Source of the DNA: Pardosa pseudoannulata
Lineage: Eukaryota; Arthropoda; Arachnida; Araneae; Lycosidae
Length of the DNA stretch: 64,000 nucleotides
Reading direction: 5' to 3'
Assembly: GCA_032207245.1 (NCBI GenBank)
Contig: CM063510.1
Coordinates: 48,461,995-48,525,994 of the forward strand
This document shows positions 1-12,602 of this stretch, in pieces. Each line of letters opens with the position of its first letter. The stretch's first letter is position 1. The position numbers were made by a program, and so were the translations under genes. The notes beneath the pieces are model-generated. The model saw only the letters and a program-made list of their open reading frames with translations, was not told the origin of the DNA and searched no databases.

Positions 1-239
1 TTAAAATATGCATTTACATCACAGCAACACTTTGTTGTAACGCTGTGCAGTAAAAATTAGTCACTGGTTGCAGTTGGAGCTCTTATTATTGTACTTATAA
101 AAATCTTAACTTGCATATAAAGTTTATTCAAATTGTTTAAAACATCAGCATGAACAAAGAGGTGATTATTAAATTTTCTGATTTGGAGAAAAAGACCTAA
201 TAATGTAATCTCACCATGTACTTTTAAGACATGTTATTT

Positions 240-274
240 ATGTTTATATATATATGTATTATATGTATATATAA

Positions 275-314
<40 letters not shown>

Positions 315-315
315 T

Positions 316-346
<31 letters not shown>
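240..346. repeat. (TA)n microsatellite
   Basis: Interrupted TA/TATG dinucleotide runs just upstream of the first visible TAF5 exon. Confidence 0.9.
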
Positions 347-348
<2 letters not shown>

Positions 349-428
349 TTTACAGTTTAATTATTTCTATCTTTTTGCATTTTCAAAGGAATAAGGAAAT
401 ATGATTTAGTTCTAATTATCTGTTTCAG

Positions 429-548
429 GCGTGATGCTGATAAATCAGACAAGATTAATGCAATGCGCGAAGCTATGAAGAGAGTTCGTTTGGGTCCCAA
501 TAGTTTGCCATCTATTTGCTTCTATACATTTCTTAATTCTCATCAAGG
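429..548 (+). CDS. TAF5: TAF5 exon (linker before WD40 propeller)
   Basis: The acceptor ttcag precedes 429 and the donor GTAATA starts at 549. The first base completes a codon begun in an exon left of the window, and the last two bases (GG) are completed by the next exon. It encodes the conserved KRVRLGP...FYTFLN block just before the propeller. Confidence 0.93.
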
Positions 549-2498
549 GTAATAAAAAATTCACTACCTTATTTATATTTTTAATATTTAGTAAAATTGT
601 ATGATTTATAGAATGAGTTTTGTTTACAAATATATATAAAACATCTTAAAATTTTATTCAGTATTTTAATATTGATGTTTAAAATTTTAATGAATCTAAG
701 TCTAATTTATTGGCAAATTTTATTATTTAAATATAAACACTTTTTAAAGAAAATAAATCCACACTCTGTTGATTTGTATACTTCTTATTATGGGTTTACA
801 CTTGCCATATTTTTTATTGCTTCCAGCAAATTTGAAGTATGGAGAATTTCTTTAAGAAATAGTATTTAAGATATCAAAAAGTGTTTATTTTAAATACTAA
901 AAAATATTCGTTGTGGTTAGTAGCATATTTAAAGAAAATTTCATGAGTAATATACTTCAAATCCTTTATTTAAGAGAATATCCTATATAATACTCATGTG
1001 ATACTGACAATTACTGACAAATAGTAACTTTTCTACTTTTAGAATTTTAGTTAAAGTTTGATTTTTAATGATGTGTATACGTTGTTGCAATTATCACTTA
1101 ATTGTCTCAAAGTTTCTTAATTGAGTTTACAAGATTTTAATCCTTTAGTTAAATTTATTTATACATTTTTTATGGTGTCATTGAATTAAGAAAAAAGACA
1201 ATTATTGCTTTCTCTGAAAATATATTGAAATATAAATTTATGTACCTATTGAGGATTTTTTTATTTTGTTATAAATTAACATTTGTTATAGAATAATTCT
1301 TTTAAATTTACTTTAGGGTTACTTCTGCTGAAATTTCTGAAGATTCTAGTCTGTTGAGTGCTGGAGCATCAGATTCTGTAGTTCGAATTTGGAGTCTGAA
1401 TGCCAACAAGCTGAAAGCTATGAAACCAGCTTCAGAACTCGAACATGTCGACAAAGAAGCAGGTTCTTACAGTTTTGTTTAATAACTATATAATAATTTT
1501 TTAAATAATGTTTTTTGATATATTTCACCAGTGGTAGTGTATGAAAGCTTTTTTTTTCCTATTTTTCTCTCCTTATATATGCCCACATAAAAATATTGTT
1601 TTAGATTAAAAGGGCCATTCTTAAATAGACATTTGGTAGCATTTTCAGTTAAACAATGTTCTATGTTCCTAGCCTGATTTTAAAGAAACAAAATGAGAAA
1701 GAAATTTTAAATTTTCATTAATAAAAAAAGATTTGAAATTTTTTAATAATAAACTGATTTTCTAATGATTTTATTATCTTAGCTTCATGAATGTTTGAAG
1801 TAGTTATATCTTTTGTGAAGTTAACACAGTGGTATCATTTAATGTTTCCTTAAAATAAATTTTAATTGCATGTTTCTGGAGAATTAATATCTTAACTCTG
1901 TATATTATAGAAATTCAAGAGAGGTAAATGAATGATTTTTCTGTGATTAATTAGCAATTAAGCTTTTCCTTGCATAAAGCAAATAAAAAATTATTAAATA
2001 TTGTTTGCAATAGAAAATTTTTTAATAAATTGTAAAGTGTTTTGTATTAATGCGACAAAAGTGTTTTTTTTTTTTATTATTGCTATAAACTGATTAAAAT
2101 TCTGCATTCATTTTCCTTCATCCATAACTTTTCCTGTTGTTGTTATTGCCCTGCTGTAGGAAAGCCTATAGCAGGTCCAATAGACCCCGTCTCAATATGC
2201 AACTGGTCTATGGATAAGGGTAATATGCAGTTTCACCCTGAATGAGGAACTATAAGGGCTAAAGACTAACTTAACTTCAAGAATGGGTTTTCATAATTTA
2301 GAAGCAAGGGACCTCTAGGCTTGATCATCCACTTTCAGAGGTACCATTGGAGAACTTGGAAAACATTGTAATGACGAACATATTTTATGTTTCCCAGTCA
2401 CCATTAATGAACACAGCAAATCTTTGGCCACATTGATCCTTGATCTTGCTACCCACCAGTTATAAGATTGCTGCCTTTACCCAATAAGCTACCTCAGC

Positions 2499-2550
<52 letters not shown>

Positions 2551-5500
2551 CCAAGTAATTATTAAATTCTTTGGTATTCTAAAATTGTATATGTATGTTC
2601 AATAACAGTTTTTTATGTAGTTCATTAAAACAACACACTGAGAAAAAATTTATTTTGTGTATTTCATTTGTTATACTATTAATAACACTTCTTACTTTTT
2701 GATAGTATCCATTACTTCAAACATCTTGCAAATACATTGTGAATTGCATCTTGCAAATTGTTAATACTCTTCATTAATGTTATTATTGCTACCAATATAT
2801 CTGCCTTCTGCCTAACATGAAAGTCACTAGCCTTATGATTTTAAAGGGAATATTGAATGAATATTGTGTTGATACATAATCTTTTACTCTTTATTTTTAC
2901 ATAACAGATGATGTTTTGTACAGAATGATGGATGAAAAGAATGCAACTGATATGAGAGTTCTTGTTGGACATAGTGGACCTGTTTATTCTTCAAGTTTCA
3001 GTCCTGATAGAAATTTGTTACTTTCATGCTCAGAAGATTCTACTGGTAAGTGTCTCTTAAAGTATATATTGAATGCATTCATATACTGGTATCCATAATT
3101 GTATTGAATGTTCAAAAATAATTTACTATCCAATAAATATAGGCTATTTTTAAAAGAAAAATATGAAAAGTACGCAATGTTATAATTCTATCCAAGCCCA
3201 TTAACCAAATCAGGACTGGCATGTGGAGAAAGAAACACTCCTTCATATAGTCTATATGTAAAATCTATAATAATGAGAATTTTATTAAATCCATAAAATT
3301 AAACAGAATGTGATGGGTAAGACATCTACTGAGAATGAATGCCAAAAAATGTATTGAAGGCCTTTAATGTAGCCCCTTCATTTGGTAGATCAAGAAGTAG
3401 GACTAAAAAGAGATGGAATGCTTGCCTGGATGAAGATTTTGCTGTACTTAAGACAAAAAGCTGGAAGGAGGGCAATTTGGTAAGAACTAGTGAGGAAGGC
3501 CAGGACCCAATAAGAGCTGTCAAATCAAAGTTGTTAATGATCTATGTCTATCGTATGGGATTTATGTATATAGTTTTTCAATGTCTTGACCACCTCAAAC
3601 CATATATTGAAAAATAATGCTGCCTAATAATGTTTAAAAGTTTATATAGATGCTGTAATATTATGGTGTGTGTATATACATTGCTGAGCCTGAAAAGTGA
3701 TTGCTGTCATGCTGGATCATCAAGGGAGGTCTTGTTTTGAAAGGATCAAACTGTTTCTGACATTCAAATAAAAGTATTGCATTATCTAAATGCAGTACAT
3801 TTCTCAGTTAATATCTGTAAATGAGTTAATTTGTGTATTATGATATCAGTGTATCAGTACTCTAGTATTTTCAATAGCTCCAGAGCATGATTTTGAATAA
3901 TCTTATAGTAGATACCTCTTAGCAGATTAAACTATTCTATAAGTAGGAAGATGGGTGAGCCTGAGATAGCCAGGGTTCCAAGTTGGAATTGGCTGATCTA
4001 AACATCTCCCAGAACATATAGGTCTTCTTGCTATTCATGTCTCATATTTTTAAACTAAACAGAAGTCATCATTTTTGCACCATAGACTGATAATGGACTT
4101 CATAATGTGTTGCTGTCAAACAAGTGGAATAAGCAACAAAAGCAAGCTAGCTTTGTTTAAGAAATCAGTTTCACAGAATTTATTTCAGACTTTTAGAACT
4201 ATTGTTAGTAGGTTAAAAAGTAAAAGGATAAAAAATGATTCTCAAGATCAATTTCTGTGAACTGGAGAAAAACCAATTGCTAAAAAGTTAAGTTCAAAGA
4301 TTACTGTTGTCACTGAAACTTTTGTATAATTGCAAACAAGCTTAATAAAAACAGCTTTTATTTTAGAAAATTAAAACTATATATGTCACTCTTTTCCCAA
4401 CAAAGGGAAGTCTGTTTTAATTAGTTAAAAAAACAGAATTAGAATAAGCAACCAAAGGATTTAGTTTTGTTCTGGAATCATTAAAATTTAATCTATAGGT
4501 GTCCGTGTCTGGAGAGAGATAAAAATTTAAAATATTTTTTCTTATATTATAGATTTCTTATATTATTGTATTTGTTCTGGCAGTCTAGTTATTACATAGG
4601 GAGAAATAATGAGCACTGAATGCTCATATTCAACAGAATTGAGACGATTAAAACATTGCACAACACTTTTTAGTTATTACATTTTTGTAAATAATAATTC
4701 ATGTCAACATCAAGCACACCTGATTGATAAATTTCTTGAAAGCACTATTAAAATAAAGCAGTCAGCAAAATTTCTTAAATTAGAGAACTCTTGAAAAAGT
4801 ATTTTTACTGGGACTCTTTCTGGAGATATAAAGTTTTGAAGATTAATTAATTCAGGTGGAACTTAATTTTCCATGGTAATCACACTAATGTGAAAATAAA
4901 ATCACACTGTGAGATCTATGTACAGATCAGAATAATTTAGAAAAATCTGTGAATTCATTAGTGTCTATAGCTCATAATGTTTATAACTAATAGACTGTGT
5001 TAGTCAAGAAATTGTATGGTGTCAGTCTCAAAAAACTGTGTGATAAGAAAAGTGATATAAAAGTAGGATCAAAATGCAAATTAAAGGGATTATTGGATTG
5101 ATTTGGTTTACCTCTCTTGTCATTTTTAGAATCATGTACAAATTTTGTATATTTTTAGTTAGACTATGGAGTTTACAGACTTGGACTAATGTTGTTTGCT
5201 ATAAAGGGCACTGTTTCCCAGTATGGGATGTCAAATTCAGGTATGGCTGTTTTTTTCATTTATACTTTCTGTCATTCTTTTAAAGATTTCTCATTTTATT
5301 TGTATATATATAATTTTATTTTGATATAAATTTAATTTGATAAGTAACTACATAAAAAAATCTTTCAAAATTTATTGATGAATTTATATTTACAAAAATT
5401 TTTATTGGTTAATCTTTTTTATTATTATTATCATACATCTTGGCTAATCACTTGTATTTTTTTTTTTTTTTTTATGTAGCCCTTATGGTTATTATTTTGC

Positions 5501-8500
5501 ATCATGTGGATATGACCGAACAGCTCGTTTATGGGCAACAGATTACCACCAACCTGTAAGGATATTTTCTGGGCATGTGTCTGATGTTGATGTAAGTATT
5601 TTATTTATTTTCTTTATCTGTAAAAAAAAAACCTTGTTTATATATTTTAGTATGTATGCATATTTCTTGAAATATAATAAAATCATACTGGAATCTCAGC
5701 ATGAAAAAAGTTTAATTAATGCAGTGTTGTGTATTACGTACAGGGCTACCGCTGCAAAAAAACAGGACCTGGTATTGATTTTCATTCTCTACCACAATCA
5801 GCTTTATCCATACTCTAAATTTTTTTTTAAACTACATATATGTATAGATGTTCTGGATTTAAGTAACTTAGCTTTTAAATTTTAATGTAAATTTATTTCG
5901 TAATTTAAAGTTTTTTTTAACAATTAAGAAGTATTATAGTTATATTCATACAGTAGAAATTCAAATAGGTCTCCAAAGTTCTGGGCCCAGGTATTTTGGA
6001 ATTGGTATCCTCCCCTAAAAAAGACAGATTAAAATTTATATTTCCTTCAAAGCTTCTGAATACTTATCTTTAATGATATGTATGCAATGATACTAAGATA
6101 TTTTAATGCAGATTCTGAAAAATATTTTAAAATAAATTTTGTAGTCAGTAAAATGTTCAGCATTTTTATATTGTCAAACCAAAGAAGTATAAATTATACC
6201 TCAACAGCTTTCCTTGACTATTCTAATGAAGTTTTAAAGTGTCATCTAATATTTGTTATTATAAAATAATAACCTAGTCATCTTGCAAAAAGCCAAGCAA
6301 ATTTAAAAATAATTTAGTATATTCAAATACGACTGGTTTTTATCAGATTCTTATTGCTATGTTTGCATGAAACTAAGCTGTTTGAATTATCTCTGCAAAT
6401 TTTTTTATTAACCTAAAGGGGTTTGAGTTCATTACAATAAGGCTAAAAAAATGTTTGGTTAGTTAGAAAGTTGTTAATAATCCTCCTTGTTAATTTATTG
6501 TGACCATCAGAGTTTGATGAGTGTATAAAGCTAATTGTATTTGGCTTATAGTTTGTGCCATTATTTAAATTTTAATAAATTTTTTAAGTAAGCAGTAACT
6601 CTGTGTTTATATCATAATAATAATGATAATAATAATTCTTTAAGTCAAGAGGATTGTTATACAATTTTAAAGTGTAATTTTTTCTTACATAACTTACTAC
6701 TATTTCAAAAGTTCACTTGGGTAAGTATTAAAAGGGTAATTTCTTTATATAAAATATTGAAAAAATATTCATATAAATAAATTACCTAGGGTATATTTTA
6801 GTAAGTGTAGATGAAACTTGACTACTAGAGCAAATAGCTCAAAATCTTCTAAACATTCTGAAAGCGTATATCAGTGAGATTAAAACATTCTACATGAGTT
6901 TCATATTTACACCTATAGTTGTGAAATGACTTGGGTTTTTGTTATAAGTCTGATTCTTCAGTTTGTGTAAAACATATGTATTGCCTTTCATTCTAATGGT
7001 GTAATAATTATTGTTCATTGATAAAACTTTATTTGCATGCAATTTTTTTCTTTTCTAGTGCATTCAGTTTCACCCTAATTCAAATTACATAGCTACTGGT
7101 TCCAGTGACCGTACAATTAGATTATGGGATGTTTCTTCTGGAAACTGTGTTCGATTTATGACTGGCCACAAAGTAATTATTATTCTTTATTTTCAACCAA
7201 GTTTTATTTACTTTGGATATAGATCAGTTTCTTATAACATTTCTTTCTTTACCAGGGTGCTGTTTATAATTTAGCCTTCTCTACCTGTGGAAGATTTCTT
7301 GCATCTGCTGGTAATGTTATGCATAATGTTATACATTATCTTTATTTCTATTTTATTTTTTACTTTCTTCAAGTAAGCATGCTGTATGGCTTAAGATCAT
7401 ATTACATATATTTGAGTAAATTACATTATTTTATATAAATATAGAGGACTGTTTGCATGTGGGTTTGGCAGTCTGTGACTTTAAATTTTTAATTTTGCAA
7501 AAATAATTGTTTTAAGTTTTCATTTATTACTAGGTTCAGACAAAAAGATACTTATCTGGGATATTGCTTATGGTCATCTTTTAGCTGAATTAACTGGTCA
7601 TACAGATACAATATATTCTTTATCATTTAGTAGAGAGGGTACTGTGCTGGCATCTGGTATGTACATTTTAGTTTTTTTTCTTTTGATCATTCTGAAATGA
7701 AGTCTATCTGTATGCAGCTTAGATATGTAACTGTTTGTTGTTTTCAGAAAACCTTAGAATATTATTATTGCCCCACTATTTTGTTTTGATGTATATTGTA
7801 TGTTTAAAAGAAAAATTGTCCTGAGTAAAAACTTAAGCTTTAAAAAAAATTTTAAGGTTTTAAATCTTGGACATTTATTTAGTTTTAATATCTATGATTA
7901 ATATTAAAATGTTTTGTGGTGATAAAGTTTTAAAAAAAATGTATATTTTAACAGCTAAAATTTTTTAAGTGTATCCATTATTTTAACTTTTCTGAAAAAA
8001 AATTAATGTAGAGTAATATAGCAACATTCTTGTACTTTGAGTGAAGTCAATTATGTGGTGCTTGTTAGTGGTGTCTGCATGTAATCTTTTTTAACATTTC
8101 TAATTGGCTAATCCTGACTCTATTAAAATATAATTTTCTGGTCGATCAGTCCAATTAATCTTGCTAAATAAACTTCCATCATTTTAGTTCAAGATTTTGG
8201 TCTCCTCTTTACCCAGGTTATCACAGTTATCCATGTCAAACTACAATGGAGTAAAAGTGACATTTCACACACACACACATTATATATATATATGTATATA
8301 TATGCAGTCAAACACTGATATACCTCCAATCCTGTTACAGCACCATATATATGTGTGAACAAACCTTCCATAAAGAACTTACAATGTTATAAATCTGTTA
8401 AAATGCGAATTCGTAATAATGCCAAGCAATATTTTCCAATCAAAAACAGCAAATGTGAAATTTTTAAAAAAAAATTTCTTTTTGTTTTCTTTTATTGTGT

Positions 8501-8810
8501 ATGTCTTTTCTCTTTCTCGCTTCAGCATCTTTATTATTCATATTATTTTATTATTTGTCTCAATAGCATATACTATTTTAAGTCTTAAGAATTTAATAGT
8601 GTTCAAAGTTGTATGGAAATTGATATCCCCAATTTAGCAGTCTACTAATTGAAAGTGTCTAAAAACATGTTTCTCAAATGCTGACCAACATCTTACTTGA
8701 AAATATATACAGGTTGATAAAATATAGAAGACATAATGATCTGTTTTTGTGTATAAATCATAAAAAAAATGATTTATACTAAATCACTTGTTTAGGGGTT
8801 ATGTATACAG

Positions 8811-8884
<74 letters not shown>

Positions 8885-10971
8885 ATGTATATATATATAT
8901 ATATATATATATCACAACAGCATTAAAGATGAGATGATATTCAAGTTATGACATTTTTAAATGATACAAACTGGTTAAAGAGCAATGTTGGAAGGTATAT
9001 TTATGCCTAAGAACCAAACATCCCTCGTTCATTGGATAATAGTGGAAACACAGCATATTAAATTCTTTAAAGTAATGCAAATGCCACACTATGTAATAAA
9101 GAATTTAAAAGTCTTCTTGCAAATATGTTGATCTTATAATTAAAATTATGAATGTATATATTTATGATGAACACTATTGAAAACTTTCATAACCAAGTGC
9201 TAATTTCAAAAAATGTATTTTTATTTAGGTGGCCTAGATAATTGTATAAAATTATGGGATGTAACAAAACTTCTTGAAGAAATTGATTTAGAAGATCTAA
9301 ACATTTCTCATGCTCCAAATGTGAAGTATGTTTATTTTTAATATATTTATTTATTTATATTTTTTCCTGTGTGTATGTGTGTGTAAAGGGAACAAAGAGC
9401 TTATGTAATTAGAATTACATTAAATACCTAGCATTATAAAATGGGGGTTCAAGAAAAAAAAAATTTTAATTCATATTAAATTTGTTTTTTAGCATATGAA
9501 TGTTTATGTTATATTATTGGTTATGTGTTAAGAATTGAGTAATTTAATGTGATTACTATAATATAAATAGCTTTGTTATACCATATATAAATAAATGAAA
9601 TATGAAAGGAATTATTCTTTGCCCATGCATAGTATAAAAAATTTGATACAAAAATCAATAACTATAATTTTGTAGGTTAAGAGTAAAACTGTTGTTTTTC
9701 TAATTATCAAACAGAAAACAATTAATTTTAAATATGTAATTTAAAAAAAGCTTTGAATTAATGCAAAACTTAATTGTTAGAAGCCTGGAACATAATTATT
9801 TTATATTTTTCTTACTAGATTTAATTGAAATGTTAATCACTGTAAGTAAAATATATCACACATGAGTATGTAATTTTTATGAGAGATTGCACAGTGTAGC
9901 AATATGTTGTAATAAGTATATAGCAAAACATAAGTAAGTATGTTTGTTTTTGTAGAATTTTCACAATCATATTATAAAAGGTAAAAATGATTCTATTGTT
10001 TTATTTGTGTTGATACTATATGAAGCATGGCAAATGTATACAAAACTCAATGTTTCAATTAGGCAATTTATAGCTATAAGAATAAATTATAAAGTTTAAA
10101 CGACTAAAATATCTATCCTACATTTATACACTGTTTTTTTTTTTTTTTTTTTTAGTCTAATTTTACAGTATTTGGGGGGGGGAGGCATTTTACATTTTTG
10201 TCTAAAGTAACAAATCTGCTAGATCTGGCCCTGATCTGAGTTACTTGGAGGGAGGGTGGAGATTTATATTTTATCAGTGTTTGCATGTCCCTCCTTCCAT
10301 TATTTGAATTGGCCTTTATTTTGACCGTTTGATTTGTATTTCTGATTAGAGGTTGCAAAGTCCTCCTTTCCCCCACCCCTTTGTGGTGAGAGGGCAGTTG
10401 GAATCTGTACCGTTTTTTTAGTGTCTCTATTGGCTCTGTTTGTGTGTATGGAATAAAGGAGATGTAACCATGAGTTTTTGTCCTTCCTTGTTGCAAACTG
10501 CTCACAACCAAAATTTATGGTCTGTCTTTAATAAAAATGTGGTTATTTGTGTTAATTGTTGTGTTGTGTCACTTCAATCAGTTTATTTTAATCCTTAAAA
10601 TAAACTGTCATTAGGGCTGTGTTCCACATAATGTAAAATACAATTTCCTTGGAAACCCATTATCATTTTTTTTTCTATTTCCTCTACTTTTATATAAAAT
10701 GTTTATTATGAAGATTGGTAGGAGAAATTTTCCAGTAAATTGTGTGACAGACCCATGACAATGGTTAAGGGTTAAATAATAGATTTGTTCTAAACAAAAT
10801 TATATGATTCTTTGGATTTTTTATTTATTGATTTGTTTTTCTCTTTTTTTTTTCAGAACTAATTCAGAAGCCTATCTTCTTGGTTCTTTTCCAACCAAAT
10901 CTACTCCTATTATATCTTTGCATTTTACCCGCCGAAACCTTTTACTAGGTGCTGGAATGTATCATGGATAA
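429..10971 (+). CDS. TAF5: TAF5, TFIID WD40 subunit (C-terminal half, ten exons; 5' part outside window)
   Basis: TAF5 is a core scaffold subunit of TFIID. Its C-terminal WD40 propeller, with TAF6-TAF9, helps build the complex that loads TBP at RNA polymerase II promoters in the nucleus. Ten exons join with consistent phases: 429-548, 1317-1462, 2908-3045, 5159-5240, 5480-5591, 7059-7172, 7256-7310, 7534-7656, 9229-9325 and 10857-10971. All have AG acceptors and GT donors, and they give 366 residues ending in TAA. The first exon carries the pre-propeller block with KRVRLGPNSLPSICFYTFLN, typical of TAF5. Seven WD-type repeats follow, with GH and W-D signatures such as GHSGPVY, GHCFPVWD, GHVSDVD, GHKGAVY and GHTDTIYS, then a last blade with the LHFTRRNLLL segment. 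The N-terminal LisH/NTD2 half lies left of the window. The paralogue TAF5L/WDA is the alternative, but the linker and last blade fit TAF5 better. The reading frame is intact. Confidence 0.95.
549..1316 (+). other. TAF5 intron, no feature seen
   Basis: AT-rich intron. An open frame near 672-869 has intron-like composition and no recognisable domain. Nothing else is supported. Confidence 0.6.
1317..1462 (+). CDS. TAF5: TAF5 exon (WD repeat 1)
   Basis: The acceptor tttag precedes the exon and the donor GTTCTT follows it. It encodes the first blade, ending in SVVRIW, and the ELEHVDKEA linker. Phase 2 in and phase 1 out match its neighbours. Confidence 0.93.
2145..2505 (-). repeat. tRNA-derived SINE, family B, minus orientation
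   Basis: Read on the minus strand, a Pol III A-box-like word (TAGCTTATTGGGT, about 2480-2492) is followed by a body that closely matches 17285-17565. Shared text includes the ttatgt(t/g)(t/c)cccag and cattaa(t/g)gaacac words. The block is less AT-rich than the intron around it and ends at a (TA)n run. It lies in the intron between TAF5 exons 1317-1462 and 2908-3045. Confidence 0.65.
2503..2548. repeat. (TA)n microsatellite at the SINE edge
   Basis: An uninterrupted TA run directly abuts the A-box end of the minus-strand SINE. Confidence 0.9.
2908..3045 (+). CDS. TAF5: TAF5 exon (WD repeat 2)
   Basis: The exon lies between acceptor aacag and donor GTAAGT. It encodes MMDEKNATDMRVLVGHSG and FSPDRNLLLSCSEDST, the start of blade 2. 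Confidence 0.94.
3370..3530 (+). mobile_element. Candidate LINE C-terminal remnant
   Basis: A 92-codon frame starts at 3339. It contains GRSRSRTKKRWNACLDEDFA, then LKTKSWKEG, which resembles the GRPRGRPKKRW...EDL...NW tail found at the C terminus of many non-LTR retrotransposon polyproteins. Only this tail is visible and the rest of the intron shows no reverse transcriptase, so this is a short decayed fragment. It could also be chance. Confidence 0.4.
3531..5158 (+). other. TAF5 intron, no gene recognised
   Basis: AT-rich intron with short open frames of no recognisable family at 4075-4260 and 4609-4794. No repeat could be named. Confidence 0.5.
5159..5240 (+). CDS. TAF5: TAF5 exon (WD repeats 2-3)
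   Basis: A small 82-nt exon between acceptor tttag and donor GTATGG. It encodes VRLWSLQTWTNVVCYKGH and PVWDVKF, closing blade 2 and opening blade 3. Confidence 0.93.
5480..5591 (+). CDS. TAF5: TAF5 exon (WD repeat 3)
   Basis: A polypyrimidine run ends in tgtag and the donor is GTAAGT. It encodes SPYGYYFASCGYDRTARLW and the DYHQPVRIFSGH segment that is highly conserved in TAF5. Confidence 0.95.
5592..7058 (+). other. TAF5 intron, nothing recognised
   Basis: A 1.5-kb AT-rich intron. The open frame read through the donor (5577-5885) is intron read-through and not a gene. Confidence 0.6.
7059..7172 (+). CDS. TAF5: TAF5 exon (WD repeat 4)
   Basis: The acceptor tctag precedes CIQFHPNSNYIATGSSDRT and the donor is GTAATT. 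The exon has a whole number of codons (38) and ends MTGHK. Confidence 0.95.
7256..7310 (+). CDS. TAF5: TAF5 exon (WD repeat 5, 55-nt micro-scale exon)
   Basis: The acceptor accag and donor GTAATG flank 55 bases encoding GAVYNLAFSTCGRFLASA. The intron before it is only 83 bases (7173-7255), the shortest in the window. Confidence 0.94.
7534..7656 (+). CDS. TAF5: TAF5 exon (WD repeats 5-6)
   Basis: The acceptor actag and donor GTATGT flank the exon. It encodes SDKKILIWDIAYGHLLAEL and GHTDTIYSLSFSREG. Confidence 0.95.
7657..9228 (+). other. TAF5 intron with microsatellites
   Basis: Contains (TA)n/(GT)n runs at about 8262-8310 and 8813-8912, and an 11-bp perfect hairpin (8751-8761 with 8769-8779). 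No coding sequence was recognised. Confidence 0.6.
8813..8912. repeat. (TA)n-(GT)n-(TA)n compound microsatellite
   Basis: A long TA run passes into GTGTGTGT and back into TA. Confidence 0.92.
9229..9325 (+). CDS. TAF5: TAF5 exon (WD repeat 6 end and linker)
   Basis: The acceptor tttag and donor GTATGT flank the exon. It encodes GLDNCIKLWDVTKLLEEID and an acidic linker to the last blade. Confidence 0.94.
10134..10570 (-). repeat. Unclassified GC-richer insertion in last TAF5 intron
   Basis: A T-run of about 20 (10134-10154) opens a stretch that is clearly richer in G+C than the intron around it, with a G9 run near 10172 and an open frame on the minus strand (10152-10511) with no recognisable domain. 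The T-run would be the poly(A) tail of a minus-strand retroposed copy. Family not identified. Confidence 0.35.
10857..10971 (+). CDS. TAF5: TAF5 terminal coding exon (WD repeat 7, stop)
   Basis: The acceptor ttcag follows a long pyrimidine run. The exon encodes YLLGSFPTKSTPIISLHFTR and RNLLLGAGMYHG, then TAA at 10969-10971. The TKSTP and FTRRN motifs are hallmarks of the TAF5 C terminus. Confidence 0.95.
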
Positions 10972-11190
10972 AATTTGTAACAGATATCTTTTTTACTGTA
11001 TAACTATGCATTTTGTAAATATATGTTTTTATTCATGTCATTTTTAACAAAATGTGTGTTGTTTATTTAATAACATTCATAAATGTAGTTCAAACATTAT
11101 TTGTACTTATAAATCATCTCCATAACATTCAGTGATGTTCTGTTTTCATCATCTGCCTATGCTTCATCAATAAATTTATGATTCTATGAT
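10972..11190 (+). other. TAF5: TAF5 3' UTR with candidate polyadenylation signal
   Basis: AT-rich sequence follows the stop. The first canonical AATAAA is at 11169-11174, followed by a T/G-rich stretch, so a roughly 200-base 3' UTR is likely. The exact cleavage site cannot be read from DNA. Confidence 0.5.
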
Positions 11191-11611
11191 TTTCTGTTGT
11201 CTGCTATTTAATCTATAATATAAAAATGACAAGAATTTTTAAAAGTTGTCAAATTTAGAATACTTTAAAATCATATTTCAATTAAATCAAACAGAATATT
11301 GAAGTGAAGCATATTTTAAAAGCTTACTATAGAATAATAGTGACTGTAAACTGATAAGAGTAATTTTGTTATTTCATCTTTATAAAACATAAATGAAGAA
11401 GATTTATTTTGGTTTCAAGCAGTACAGTCAATTTATTTATTGTAGCATCATAGATTTTAGGCCAGCAACTGAGGGTAGGGATTGGGATTTCAGAGGGAAA
11501 TAATAAAGTTATTGATTTTGTCTTTACATTAGGAGCACTATCTTTTGAATGCTGCCATTTACATTAACCATGTTAATATTAATAAAATGTTATTCTCTTA
11601 ACCCATTAAGG

Positions 11612-11699
11612 CAGTGGTTTTCGAACTTATTCCTCCACATCCCTGTCATATGCTCAAAGCAATCCAGGGTCACATGGCATCCAGTTTGGGAGAACCTAG
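11612..11699. mobile_element. Short hAT-type MITE fragment
   Basis: It starts CAGTGGTTTTCGAACT and ends AGTTTGGGAGAACCTAG, which are imperfect inverted ends like the CAGTGGTTCTCAAACT termini of many hAT MITEs. An internal GGGTCACATGG is also typical. No clear target duplication was seen. Confidence 0.5.
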
Positions 11700-12568
11700 G
11701 TGGTTGAGAATATTTTTGTATGGGACATTTTATTAAGAATTAACAAAGCAGGCTATTTATTTTTAAAACTGAGTTTAGAGTATGTGCTATTGGTACTTAA
11801 GTGGATATAGTTCATGCATCTGTAGTACTCATTAACTTTTTCTTTCCCATTTGTTTATTAAACAGACTTGTCTCTTGAAAAATCTCTTTTTTTTTTTTTT
11901 TGTGCTTTTGGGTCTTTATTTATACAAACTGTCATTATTCTTATGATCATGTGTGTACATACATACACATCATAAAATATTTTTTTCTGTTTTTCTTGTT
12001 GCTTTCTTTGTTCTGTGTTTCTTGCTGCTCTTGAAAGTTTATATCATGCTAACGTCATTTTATAATTTCCTTTTTATTTATAATAAAAATTATTAAAAAT
12101 TAATTGTTTTGTTTAAATTATAAATCAGACAACTAAAGCAATTTGTTATGGATATTTTGCACTTTTTACTTTTAAAAAATTAAATTAAGTTATGAAACAA
12201 ATTTTAATTTTTTATAGTTTAAAATTTTGTCATTTTAAACATTTAATTCATAAGCAGATAATATTTAGTGTGATGTTAAGTAGGGATAAATAATGTAAAA
12301 CAATAAAAAAAATTGTATGATGCAAAGAAGTAGCAAAACTTATCAGAAAAATCAAGTGCACATAGCACTTTGAACTATGGAGAAATACTATTTTTCTGTG
12401 TAAATCTGCAAAATTATCTATTAAAATTCTTTGTTCTTACTAAGAGAGATATGTCCATTCCAAGTCAAAAGACATTGTCTTTCTTTCAGAAAATTTTAGG
12501 ATCAGGTACTTGCTTGGAACAATTTTTACTTTTCTCATGTTGAAAATACTTTTTAAAAAAATTGGTAG

Positions 12569-12602
12569 TTTTTTTTTTTTTTTTTTTTTGGGGGGGGGGG
12601 GG
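12569..12602. repeat. T21-G13 homopolymer junction
   Basis: 21 T's at 12569-12589 run directly into 13 G's at 12590-12602. Length may be unreliable in an assembly. Confidence 0.85.

Noticed and set aside
10152..10511. 119-codon minus-strand open frame in the last TAF5 intron
   Set aside because: No recognisable domain, no splice or start context, and it lies in a GC-richer repeat-like insertion.
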